From Actinomycetes bacterium (lineage in GTDB: Bacteria > Actinomycetota > Acidimicrobiia > Acidimicrobiales > Acidimicrobiaceae): 47,721 nucleotides of DNA. Of this stretch, positions 1 through 7,434 are shown one piece after another. A program made the position numbers and the translations under genes. Under the pieces are notes generated by a model. The model was not told the origin of the DNA. It saw only the letters and a program-made list of their open reading frames with translations, and did not search any database. Numbering within the stretch: position 1 is the first letter of the stretch; every line of letters begins with the position of its first letter. Where the stretch lies: assembly GCA_021784785.1 (NCBI GenBank), contig JAJYHJ010000064.1:1-47721 (forward strand), written 5' to 3'.

Positions 1-1148
1 GCGGACCGCTTGCCGGTATCGTAGTTGCAGACTTTAGTCGAGTGTTAGCAGGTCCTTATGCGACCATGATGCTGGGCGACCTAGGAGCAACTGTTATTAA
101 GGTGGAGTCTCCTCTAGGAGACGACACTAGAACTTGGAAGCCGCCCGTCTTAAACGACCAGGCGACGTACTACCTCTCGGTCAATAGAAATAAAAAATCC
201 GTGCAGCTGGACCTAAAAGATAGTAGAGATCGTGTACGCGCCCGCCGACTGGCAAGAACGGCCGACATCTTAGTTGAAAACTTCATGCCGGGTACTCTTA
301 TCCGCTACGGTCTCGACTACGAGACGGTAGCCCTAGATAACCCATCTATCGTCTACGGAACTATCACCGGATTCGGCGATGAAAAGGGAAGGGAGCTACC
401 AGGATATGATCTTGTAGTGCAGGCAGTTTCAGGTCTTATGAGCATAACTGGCCCAAAAGACGATATGCCTTACAAAAGTGGCGTCGCTGTCGTGGATGTG
501 TTGACCGGTCTTCATCTCGCGGTCGCAGTTCTCGCAGCCTTAGACCTTAGAAGTCGAACTGGTGTTGGACAGCATGTCTCCGTCAATCTTCTAGGGGCAG
601 CACTCGCTTCCATGGTTAATCAAAGTGCTTCTTACCTTGCAACTGGCATCTCCCCTACTCGGATGGGAAACGCACATCCAAGTCTATTTCCCTACGAACC
701 TCTAAAGACGATGGACGGATATTTGGTCGTTGCTATTGGCAATGACGCTCAATTCAGACGGTTCTGCGACGCCTTAAATGTCGCCGCGTTGGCAGAGGAC
801 GTCCGCTTCAGTACAAATCAACAGAGGGTGGTAAATAGAGAGACTCTAAAGCCCTTAATCGAGGATCGTCTAGCTTCAGACTCAGCGTCAAACTGGTCTA
901 AAATTTTGATAAACTTCAAGGTTCCCTGCGGTCCCATTAACTCCATAGGCGAGGGAGTTGCCCTGGCCCAAAATCTTGGTCTGGATCCTATCGTTCAGCT
1001 AATCGACTCTCATGGAGTAGCGACTCCATCGATCACCAACCCACTATCGTTTTCGAAGACACCGCCAACTTATCGTTATGCGCCTCCGCGTCAAGACGAA
1101 AATGGAGACGAGATTCGCGGTTGGTTAGACTCACTCAGCGATGAGTAA
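1..1148 (+). CDS. CaiB/BaiF family (class III) CoA-transferase, 5'-truncated by window edge
   Basis: The frame is open from the first bases of the window and reads GPLAGIVVADFSRVLAGPYA, the typical N-terminus of formyl-CoA:oxalate CoA-transferase relatives. The real start therefore lies just before base 1, and the GTG at 42 is an internal valine. Family III enzymes move CoA between acyl-CoA and a carboxylic acid through an aspartyl-CoA thioester. The candidate catalytic Asp is in the GVAVVDVLTG motif near base 496. About 380 residues are visible, the normal family length, so only a few are missing. The acyl substrate cannot be read from sequence. It converges on dnaB with a 36-bp gap. Confidence 0.88.
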   Translation, partial: GPLAGIVVADFSRVLAGPYATMMLGDLGATVIKVESPLGDDTRTWKPPVLNDQATYYLSVNRNKKSVQLDLKDSRDRVRARRLARTADILVENFMPGTLIRYGLDYETVALDNPSIVYGTITGFGDEKGRELPGYDLVVQAVSGLMSITGPKDDMPYKSGVAVVDVLTGLHLAVAVLAALDLRSRTGVGQHVSVNLLGAALASMVNQSASYLATGISPTRMGNAHPSLFPYEPLKTMDGYLVVAIGNDAQFRRFCDALNVAALAEDVRFSTNQQRVVNRETLKPLIEDRLASDSASNWSKILINFKVPCGPINSIGEGVALAQNLGLDPIVQLIDSHGVATPSITNPLSFSKTPPTYRYAPPRQDENGDEIRGWLDSLSDE

Positions 1149-1184
1149 TCTAACGCTATAAGCAGTACTAGCAAAGTTCTTTGA

Positions 1185-3098
1185 TCACATGCTTGCAATG
1201 TTGGCAAAAAGCGTATAGTTGTTCAAAAATGCAAGATACACCGTACCTGTAGGACCACTCCGATGCTTGGCGACGATGATCTCGGCAGTGCCTTTTTCGG
1301 GTGTCTCTGGTGAGTAGACTTCATCCCGATAAATAAACATTACGACATCTGCGTCTTGTTCTAAAGAGTTGTGTACAGCGAAACCGTTAGCAAAGAAGCT
1401 GTTCGTCCCGGGAACCGAAACATCAAACACCGGCTCGAGTCCAAAGTCAGAGATCTTTGAGATCTCATCTAGAACCATAACATTTTCCCCGTCTAGCACA
1501 ACGGACGAATCGCTCTTAGCACTATCAAAGGCTGAAAGGGTTGAAATCGGACCATCTACGCCCGAACGATCACCTATTTTTGAAGCGCTTGACGATGTGA
1601 AGATGCGATCTCCCTTGCTAAGTTCACCGAGCCTACGCCAACCACACTCAGTAAAGAAACGGTGATTCTCGGTCGCTCGAATATACCGGCCCCCCTTCGT
1701 GGTTAGCGCATAGGTCTCCTTTACTCCGGTCATGAAGATTGCTGAGCTAGTTGCATCCCTACACGTCCTCGCATCCTCATTAAAACTCTTGAGCCGTACG
1801 CTTTGAAGACCTCGTAACCAAAGGGAACCAATGGTAGCAAAAGACCCGTCACCTAACGCCAATAGAGAATCAGCCCCCAGGCACCCCGACTCTCTTAGAT
1901 CTGCTAACTGGGGTCTCTTATCTGATCGCGCTTCAAGATTCCTTGAGAGCTGCGACAGAGCCACTACCGGAACGTTGAGCTCTCGGGCAAGAATTTTCAG
2001 CCCTCTCGAGATCTCAGACACCTCTACCTGCCTAGACTCGACGTTACGTCTTCCCGACATCAGCTGCAGATAGTCTACAATCACCAAACCTAGACCCTCA
2101 CGTGCCTTGAGACGACGAGCACGAGCTCTAATATCCATCACGGTAAGGTTTGGATCATCGTCTATATAAATCTTAGCTTCCGCCAAACGACTGATCGCTC
2201 CGTGGATCTTCTCCCAATCTCGGTCAAGGAGGCGTCCACTTCTCAGTCGAGTTGAATCGACTCGCGCCTCCGACGCAACCAGGCGCTGGGTTAGCTCGAG
2301 GTGGCTCATCTCAAGGGAAAACATCAGAACCGGTAGACCAGCCTTCTTCGCAACGTTTACACCTAGACCTAAAGCAAAAGACGTCTTACCCATACCTGGC
2401 CGGGCACCAACAATTAATAAGTTTGAGGGATGGAGCCCCGAGAGAATCTCATCAAGATCGATAAATCCAGTCGGAACACCCGTCACACCCTCTTCACGGC
2501 CGTAAAGTGCCTCAAGGTCGTCTAGGGTCTGCATTAAAACCTCTCGAATTGGCAGCATTGTCTCCGCGGAGCGATGCTCTGCAATCTCAAATATCTTGGC
2601 CTCAGCCAGATCGACAGCTGCGGCCACGTCTTCAGGCAACGAGTAGGCGAGCTCAGCAATATCTGTTGCTGCCTTGATGAGCTTGCGCAAAAGCGAGTAC
2701 TCCTCGACGAGTTGCGCGTAGTGTGATGCTGACCCGATCGCAGGCGTACTGGCTTGCAACGCGACCAACGCCTCCAAGCCACCTACCAAATCTAGGTGGC
2801 CGTGCCGTCTAAGCTCTTCCGATACCGTTACCACGTCGTTGGGGCCGCCATCTGCGTGCAAAGTCGCCAAAGCTCTAAATACGTGTCCATGCGACGGCTT
2901 AAAAAAGTCACCTTCACGTACTAACTCAACCGCTTCGGCCACAGCCTCTCGAGACAACATCATCGCACCCAAGAGAGACTCTTCAGCCTCTATGGAATGA
3001 GGTGCTACTCTTCCAAGTATTCCTTCAAGGCGGCTGGGGTCAACGTCTCGCCCACTGAGATCCTTCGCCAAAGGACTTTCTCCCTCTGCATACTCCAA
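1185..3098 (-). CDS. dnaB: Replicative DNA helicase DnaB with embedded mini-intein
   Basis: This is the hexameric 5'-3' helicase of the replication fork. Of 637 residues, the N-terminal primase-interacting domain covers about 33-180. The RecA-like domain has Walker A GARPGMGKT at 231-239 and Walker B VDYLQLM at 341-347. Residues 406-577 are foreign: after DLRESG (400-405) the sequence begins CLGADSLL and returns at VHN/SLEQDADVVMF, the exact split of the known DnaB intein site also used in Synechocystis DnaB. Removing it leaves about 465 residues, the normal DnaB size. It is the last gene of the rpsF-ssb-rpsR-rplI-dnaB operon, 19 bp after rplI. Active helicase depends on protein splicing. Confidence 0.96.
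   Translation of the reverse strand: MEYAEGESPLAKDLSGRDVDPSRLEGILGRVAPHSIEAEESLLGAMMLSREAVAEAVELVREGDFFKPSHGHVFRALATLHADGGPNDVVTVSEELRRHGHLDLVGGLEALVALQASTPAIGSASHYAQLVEEYSLLRKLIKAATDIAELAYSLPEDVAAAVDLAEAKIFEIAEHRSAETMLPIREVLMQTLDDLEALYGREEGVTGVPTGFIDLDEILSGLHPSNLLIVGARPGMGKTSFALGLGVNVAKKAGLPVLMFSLEMSHLELTQRLVASEARVDSTRLRSGRLLDRDWEKIHGAISRLAEAKIYIDDDPNLTVMDIRARARRLKAREGLGLVIVDYLQLMSGRRNVESRQVEVSEISRGLKILARELNVPVVALSQLSRNLEARSDKRPQLADLRESGCLGADSLLALGDGSFATIGSLWLRGLQSVRLKSFNEDARTCRDATSSAIFMTGVKETYALTTKGGRYIRATENHRFFTECGWRRLGELSKGDRIFTSSSASKIGDRSGVDGPISTLSAFDSAKSDSSVVLDGENVMVLDEISKISDFGLEPVFDVSVPGTNSFFANGFAVHNSLEQDADVVMFIYRDEVYSPETPEKGTAEIIVAKHRSGPTGTVYLAFLNNYTLFANIASM
1368..1883 (-). other. Mini-intein (172 aa) inside DnaB, no homing endonuclease domain
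   Basis: Splicing block A starts with Cys406 (CLGADSLLALGDGSF). Block B is RATENHRFF, with the TxxH pair Thr476/His479. The C-terminal blocks read EPVFDVSVPGTNSFFANGF and end His576-Asn577, followed by Ser578 as the +1 nucleophile. These are all residues needed for class 1 splicing. The 172-residue length fits a mini-intein, and no LAGLIDADG motif is seen between blocks B and F. The DNA is in frame with the host gene. It interrupts the helicase core just before the conserved EQDADVVMF segment, so unspliced DnaB should be inactive. Splicing itself is inferred. Confidence 0.93.
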
Positions 3099-3117
3099 AC
3101 GCCTACGTTGAAAAGCT

Positions 3118-3564
3118 CTACTCTGGTAAAACCTCTACGCTAAGGTGAATCTCGACCTCGGAGTGCAGCTTCAAAGGAATCTGGTATGATCCAGTCATCT
3201 TTATCGGCTCATCTAAGTGTACGGCCTTTCGCTCCAACTCGATTTCATACTGATCTTTTAGAGTCTGAAGTATCTCGTGTACACCCACTGAACCAAAAAG
3301 CTTGTCCTCTTTAGAGGTTTTTGCAGTAATTTTCATCGAGATACCAACTAATCGAGCCGCAAGTTCCTCAGCTGCCGTTTTGGCTTTCTGATCTTTCAGG
3401 TCACGAGAGCTACGCATGGCACTGGCCTGGCTAACGATACCCTTGGACGCAACAATGGCTCTTCCCTTAGGTACTAAGTAGTTACGAGCGTATCCATCCG
3501 CTACCGTTACAATGTCACCGCGCTTTCCGAGGCCCACGATGTCACTTCTAAGTACTACTTTCAC
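3118..3564 (-). CDS. rplI: 50S ribosomal protein L9
   Basis: L9 is an elongated 23S rRNA-binding protein. At 148 residues it has the usual length. The N-terminal domain signature [22 protein letters not shown] is split here into GLGKRGDIV and [14 protein letters not shown] at about residues 11-37. A charged connecting helix (about 45-75) leads to the C-terminal domain. Its ATG overlaps the rpsR stop by 4 nt (ATGA type), so translation is probably coupled. It sits between rpsR and dnaB, as in many bacteria. Confidence 0.97.
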   Translation of the reverse strand: MKVVLRSDIVGLGKRGDIVTVADGYARNYLVPKGRAIVASKGIVSQASAMRSSRDLKDQKAKTAAEELAARLVGISMKITAKTSKEDKLFGSVGVHEILQTLKDQYEIELERKAVHLDEPIKMTGSYQIPLKLHSEVEIHLSVEVLPE

Positions 3565-3959
3565 TCGTCCTCCGTCTCCTCATCATCTTCGTCATCGCTA
3601 GCTACAAAGACGTCTTCATAGTTCGGCTCCTCAAATGGAGTCTCTTCAACGTCAACCTTCGCGACCGATCTTGAGCGGCTTCGTTCAGCCGGCGTTCGCT
3701 CTGTATAGGGAAGAAGTGCAAGCTCTCTAGCCGTTTTTATAGCGATGGCTATATCACTTTGATGTTGTACGCAGTTACCCGTAACACGACGAGCACGAAT
3801 TTTTCCGCGATCGCTCATGTAGCGCTTCAACGTATCGGTGTCCTTGTAATCAATCCACACCTCGTGGCGGGCACAAAAGGTACACACCTTTTTTCGAATC
3901 TTCTTCGTTTGCTCTTTTACCGCAGTTCTTCGAGCATTTTTGTCAGTATTTTTACCCAT
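3561..3959 (-). CDS. rpsR: 30S ribosomal protein S18 (zinc-binding form) with acidic C-terminal extension
   Basis: S18 binds the small-subunit platform beside S6. Residues 22-95 are the conserved core ([28 protein letters not shown]). Cys26, Cys29, Cys63 and His66 form the ligand set of the zinc-containing ('C+') S18 variant. The protein is 132 residues, whereas S18 is usually about 75-90. The extra C-terminal part from about residue 90 is Ser/Arg-rich, then strongly acidic, ending in a run of Asp/Glu. Such a tail is unusual for an rRNA-binding protein. It lies 2 bp from ssb and overlaps rplI by 4 nt. Confidence 0.95.
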   Translation of the reverse strand: MGKNTDKNARRTAVKEQTKKIRKKVCTFCARHEVWIDYKDTDTLKRYMSDRGKIRARRVTGNCVQHQSDIAIAIKTARELALLPYTERTPAERSRSRSVAKVDVEETPFEEPNYEDVFVASDDEDDEETEDE

Positions 3960-3961
3960 CT

Positions 3962-4408
3962 TTAAAAAGGATCCTCTTCATAGCTATAACCCACCGAGGT
4001 TGTGTCCTTGCTCGTTTGAACAGTTTCACGACCTCCCGACGACTTTCGTTCGTTCTTTACCACCGATCCAGTAGCCCATCGCAAAGACAGGCCAACTTCG
4101 TCAGCAACTATACTGATCCGAGAACGCTTCTCTCCTTCTGGCGTCTCCCAGGTTCTTTGCTCCAAGCGACCGGTAACTAAGACCCTTGAACCTCGTTCCA
4201 GAGACTCGCTGACGTTCTCCGCTAACTCACGCCAACAGGTGACGTCAAAAAACGACGTCGCCTCCTCCCACTCTTGAGATTGAGGAGCTTGCCATCGACG
4301 ATTCACTGCAACAGAGAAAGACGCAGAAGCCACTCCCTGGTTCGTAAAGCGAAGTTCTGGCTCCCGAACCACATTACCTACAATGGTTACTGTATTTCCG
4401 TTGGACAT
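3962..4408 (-). CDS. ssb: Single-stranded DNA-binding protein SSB
   Basis: A 148-residue SSB. The OB-fold lies at about 3-105 ([47 protein letters not shown]). A short linker leads to the acidic C-terminal tip EEDPF, the docking peptide for SSB partner proteins. It works as a tetramer coating single-stranded DNA at forks and repair sites. The linker is short for an actinobacterial SSB. It stands between rpsF (41-bp gap) and rpsR (2-bp gap), the conserved arrangement. Confidence 0.97.
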   Translation of the reverse strand: MSNGNTVTIVGNVVREPELRFTNQGVASASFSVAVNRRWQAPQSQEWEEATSFFDVTCWRELAENVSESLERGSRVLVTGRLEQRTWETPEGEKRSRISIVADEVGLSLRWATGSVVKNERKSSGGRETVQTSKDTTSVGYSYEEDPF

Positions 4409-4449
4409 TTCACAACTCTTTCCCCACTTCTTGTGGTATTTGAAAGCTC

Positions 4450-4779
4450 CTAAGCCGAAGTTGATGAACCTGCTAGGAACTTGGCTGCAACTTTTTCAGG
4501 CAGACGCATTATCTTGTGACGAATAATTTCATCAGATATGGAAAGAGTCCTATCAAGTTCCGCAACTGTATCTGGGACTCCTTGAATTCGGACGATAGCG
4601 TAGTAACCTTCTCGGCGATGGTTGATCTCGTAGCTGAAGCGTTTCCTGCCCCACCGCTCTACACCAAAAACTTTTCCTTCTCGTGAAGAGACTACCGACT
4701 CAACTCTTGACAAGTACTCATCGATCTGCTCATCCTCAAGCGAAGAATCTAAAATAACTACTACTTCATAGACGCGCAA
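4450..4779 (-). CDS. rpsF: 30S ribosomal protein S6
   Basis: S6 pairs with S18 on the 30S platform. The 109 residues hold the hallmark ferredoxin-like fold segments MRVYEVVVILDSSLEDEQID and GRKRFSYEINHRREGYYAIV, then a short C-terminal tail. The start is TTG at 4779, preceded on this strand by a strong GGGAGG ribosome-binding site in the bases just upstream. It is the first gene of the rpsF-ssb-rpsR-rplI-dnaB operon, so the operon promoter should lie in 4780-4924. Confidence 0.96.
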   Translation of the reverse strand: MRVYEVVVILDSSLEDEQIDEYLSRVESVVSSREGKVFGVERWGRKRFSYEINHRREGYYAIVRIQGVPDTVAELDRTLSISDEIIRHKIMRLPEKVAAKFLAGSSTSA

Positions 4780-4924
4780 CTAAAACCTCCCATGGACCTC
4801 TTCCACACTTTGGAAGTAGGGCTCTTTACGAGCAGGATCTAAGAACATTCATTGTAGCAAAGCAGAGGCAAGGATCAGGCTCGCAATTATTAAGTTACAG
4901 AACCAAGAACTTGATCTTGACTAT

Positions 4925-5320
4925 TCAATCTCTGCCAATCACATGTTTTTGCACCAAGTGGTTCCAAAGGCAATCCTTACAAACCTCAACTTGATACATG
5001 TCAAACTCTTTTGAGCGTACCGTGTCTTCTAGAAGTACACCGTTGGGGACAACCTGACCTGAAGAGGGTAACCTAGCACCAAAGGCGAACCCAACATAGA
5101 CTAAGTTCCCAGCCCCACATATAGGACAGGGCTTTAACGCATCCTCTCCAAAGTTGTCAGCGACTCGAAGCAACTCCTCAGTGGCATCACAGATCTCTTC
5201 CTTGCTGACGCGTCCCGTGCGGTAGTTACGAATCAAGTTCTCCCGCAACAGCCGATGATCTACCGTGCCAGTGCGCCTTGGCACATTTGGTTCATCACGG
5301 CTACGTCCAAAACTTTCCAC
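4925..5320 (-). CDS. DUF5318 family protein with two CxxC knuckles
   Basis: A 131-residue protein of unknown function, resembling the actinobacterial DUF5318 family (M. tuberculosis Rv0049, as I recall it). That gene also sits just upstream of rpsF and next to padR and ino1. The N-terminal half is charged and helical (HRLLRENLIRNYRTGRVSKE). The C-terminal half holds Cys65-x2-Cys68 (CPIC) and Cys114-x2-Cys117 (CKDC), which together could bind one zinc. It has no signal peptide or membrane segment, so it is cytosolic. It is divergent from padR across 242 bp. Confidence 0.82.
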   Translation of the reverse strand: MESFGRSRDEPNVPRRTGTVDHRLLRENLIRNYRTGRVSKEEICDATEELLRVADNFGEDALKPCPICGAGNLVYVGFAFGARLPSSGQVVPNGVLLEDTVRSKEFDMYQVEVCKDCLWNHLVQKHVIGRD

Positions 5321-5490
5321 GTCTAAAAGGCTAGCACAATTTGCATCTAGCTCTTTATAGAACCACTTAGTCGGAGTTAAAAGAGCTCCGAAGTGGCTCT
5401 ACATGCGCGATTTCTCAAGGAAAGAAGCTATGGAACGACTGCACCACAACCCGAAGATCGTAGCTTCTCCCAGAGTGACTCATGCGACTC

Positions 5491-5548
5491 TAACATTGCC
5501 AGAATGTTATATCAGATGAACCTAACGGATAACATATCTAACCGATAT
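5491..5548. promoter_or_regulatory. Two palindromes upstream of padR (candidate operators)
   Basis: Bases 5491-5509 read TAACATT-gccag-AATGTTA, a perfect 7-bp inverted repeat with a 5-nt spacer. Bases 5534-5548 read ATATC-taacc-GATAT, a second perfect inverted repeat. A 10-bp near-direct repeat (CTAACGGATA at 5522, CTAACCGATA at 5538) overlaps the second. All lie within 75 bp of the padR start, in the divergent padR/DUF5318 interval. PadR regulators typically autoregulate through ATGT/ACAT-type palindromes, so autoregulation is a reasonable inference. Confidence 0.5.
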
Positions 5549-5562
5549 AGTATATAAGAATA

Positions 5563-6216
5563 ATGAGATCCGGTGGAACTAGTCAATACCTTGAAGCAGC
5601 AGTGATGGGGTTACTCGCGGAAGACCCGCAACATGGATATGAACTCCACCGAAGGATAGTATCGGCGTTTGGCGCACTCTTTCATCCGTCTTGGGGGTCG
5701 ATATATCCAGCCCTTTCGAGACTCGAACGCCAAGGATATATCGAAACGTTCGAAGAGGGCGGGGTTCGATCACTTACTACGTCTACTGGTTCTTTGGGCG
5801 GAGAACTAGCAAGCTTTAGATCCGCCCTCAGAAAAGAAACAACCTCTAAAAGGCAGCGTAAGTCCTACCGGATTACTGAAAAGGGAACCCAGTTCCTTCA
5901 TGAACTCGTCTCGGGCATGGACGTATCAGACGACCGCGCCTTTTGGGTTGCCCTGGCATTTTCGGACCGCGTAGGTCTAAATCGTAGACTTTCGATCGCT
6001 AACAGACGAATTTATGTGCTTGAAGAACGCTTGAGAGAGATGAAAGAGAGCGAATTGCTCAATGGACTCAACATGCGAAGCCTCGCTCTACAAGGGCTTT
6101 ACATGCGCCTTACTGACGAGCTGAGCTGGCTCGAACGACTCTGCAAAGAACTTTCTGACTCCGACGAACTAATGGAGTTGAGCAAAGAATCAAGGCAAAG
6201 ACTTAAAGGCTTATAA
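5563..6216 (+). CDS. PadR family transcriptional regulator
   Basis: The N-terminal winged-helix domain (about residues 8-112) has the PadR signature: EAAVMGLLAEDPQHGYEL, then WGSIYPALSRLERQGYIE, then KSYRITEKG as the second wing strand. The C-terminal 100 residues form a helical, coiled-coil-like dimerisation domain of the Vir_C type. Unusually, about 35 residues (66-99) are inserted between the two wing strands, where most PadR proteins have a short turn. The gene is 27 bp upstream of ino1, as its relative Rv0047c is in M. tuberculosis. Regulation of itself and of inositol synthesis is therefore plausible. The ligand is unknown. Confidence 0.88.
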   Translation: MRSGGTSQYLEAAVMGLLAEDPQHGYELHRRIVSAFGALFHPSWGSIYPALSRLERQGYIETFEEGGVRSLTTSTGSLGGELASFRSALRKETTSKRQRKSYRITEKGTQFLHELVSGMDVSDDRAFWVALAFSDRVGLNRRLSIANRRIYVLEERLREMKESELLNGLNMRSLALQGLYMRLTDELSWLERLCKELSDSDELMELSKESRQRLKGL

Positions 6217-6243
6217 CGAAAATATATAGAAAGGTAGATGTAG

Positions 6244-7320
6244 ATGGCTAATATAAAGGTAGCACTCGCTGGGATCGGCAACTGCTCAAGTTCGCTTGTA
6301 CAAGGCGTACAGTACTACAAAGACGCTGACCCCTCCGAAGAGGTGCCGGGATTGATGCACGTAGTACTCGGCGGATATCACGTAGGCGATGTCGAGTTTG
6401 TAGCCGCTTTTGATGTGGATGCGGCAAAAGTAGGCGAAGACTTGGGAAAGGCGATCTTCAGCTCGAAGAACAATACGATCAAGTTCGCTAATGTCGGAGA
6501 GATCGGAGTAGAGGTCAAAAGAGGGCCTACCTTAGATGGACTCGGCAAGTACTATCGACAAGTCGTCGAAGAATCACCTCTTGATCCTGTTGACGTAGCA
6601 GAAGAGCTACGTCGTAGCGGTGCCGAGGTACTCGTCTCATATCTTCCCGTAGGTTCTGAAAAAGCACAAAAGTTCTATGCTGAAGCCGCTCTCGAAGCTG
6701 GTGTGGCGTTCGTCAATGCGATCCCAGTATTTATCGCGTCAGATCCGGAATGGGCACAACGTTTTAGAGATAAGAATGTACCTATAGTTGGAGATGATAT
6801 CAAGTCACAAGTAGGTGCTACGATCGTCCACAGAATGCTTGCCCGACTTTTCGAAGACAGGGGACTTGTACTAGATCGAACGTATCAGCTAAACGTTGGC
6901 GGAAACATGGACTTTATGAACATGTTAGAGCGTGAACGCCTTGAATCAAAGAAGATCTCCAAGACCCAAAGCGTAACAAGTCAGATTGATCATGGTATCG
7001 AATCAAACAACGTACATATCGGGCCTTCAGATCACGTACCTTGGTTAGAGGACCGCAAGTGGGCTTATATCAGACTTGAGGGACGCAACTTTGGTGACGT
7101 ACCACTTAACGTCGAACTCAAGCTAGAGGTTTGGGACTCTCCGAATTCAGCAGGCGTTATTATTGATGCCTTAAGATGCGCCAAGATCGCACTTGATCGT
7201 GGTATCGGTGGTCCGCTTCTTGGCCCGTCTGCCTACTTTATGAAGTCCCCGCCCAAGCAGTATCGAGATAACGTTGCTAAAGATATGGTTGAAGAGTTCC
7301 AAAGCGGAGAGGTCAACTAG
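6244..7320 (+). CDS. ino1: Inositol-1-phosphate (myo-inositol-3-phosphate) synthase
   Basis: This NAD-dependent enzyme converts glucose-6-phosphate to inositol-3-phosphate, the first step to inositol, phosphatidylinositol and mycothiol in actinobacteria. The 358-residue length matches the actinobacterial class. The Rossmann glycine motif is at about 6-21 ([16 protein letters not shown]). The conserved catalytic/phosphate region [12 protein letters not shown] and the [11 protein letters not shown] segment are both present. The ATG start is 27 bp after padR, suggesting co-transcription. A 12-bp-stem hairpin follows the stop. Confidence 0.96.
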   Translation: MANIKVALAGIGNCSSSLVQGVQYYKDADPSEEVPGLMHVVLGGYHVGDVEFVAAFDVDAAKVGEDLGKAIFSSKNNTIKFANVGEIGVEVKRGPTLDGLGKYYRQVVEESPLDPVDVAEELRRSGAEVLVSYLPVGSEKAQKFYAEAALEAGVAFVNAIPVFIASDPEWAQRFRDKNVPIVGDDIKSQVGATIVHRMLARLFEDRGLVLDRTYQLNVGGNMDFMNMLERERLESKKISKTQSVTSQIDHGIESNNVHIGPSDHVPWLEDRKWAYIRLEGRNFGDVPLNVELKLEVWDSPNSAGVIIDALRCAKIALDRGIGGPLLGPSAYFMKSPPKQYRDNVAKDMVEEFQSGEVN

Positions 7321-7350
7321 CACCTGAGTTAGTAACTAAGACTAACGTTA

Positions 7351-7380
7351 AAGAGCCTCACATACTACTGTGAGGCTCTT
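7351..7380. terminator. Strong hairpin between convergent ino1 and cca, probable bidirectional terminator
   Basis: AAGAGCCTCACA (7351-7362) pairs perfectly with TGTGAGGCTCTT (7369-7380) around a 6-nt loop. It lies 30 bp after the ino1 stop and 55 bp after the cca stop on the other strand. The flanking T tract is short on either strand, so termination may not be a textbook intrinsic type. Its position between two convergent genes supports a terminator role. Confidence 0.75.
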
Positions 7381-7434
7381 CACATATCCGTCTATGTCTA
7401 TACATGCCATAGAAACGAAAGTGCCATCCAAGAT

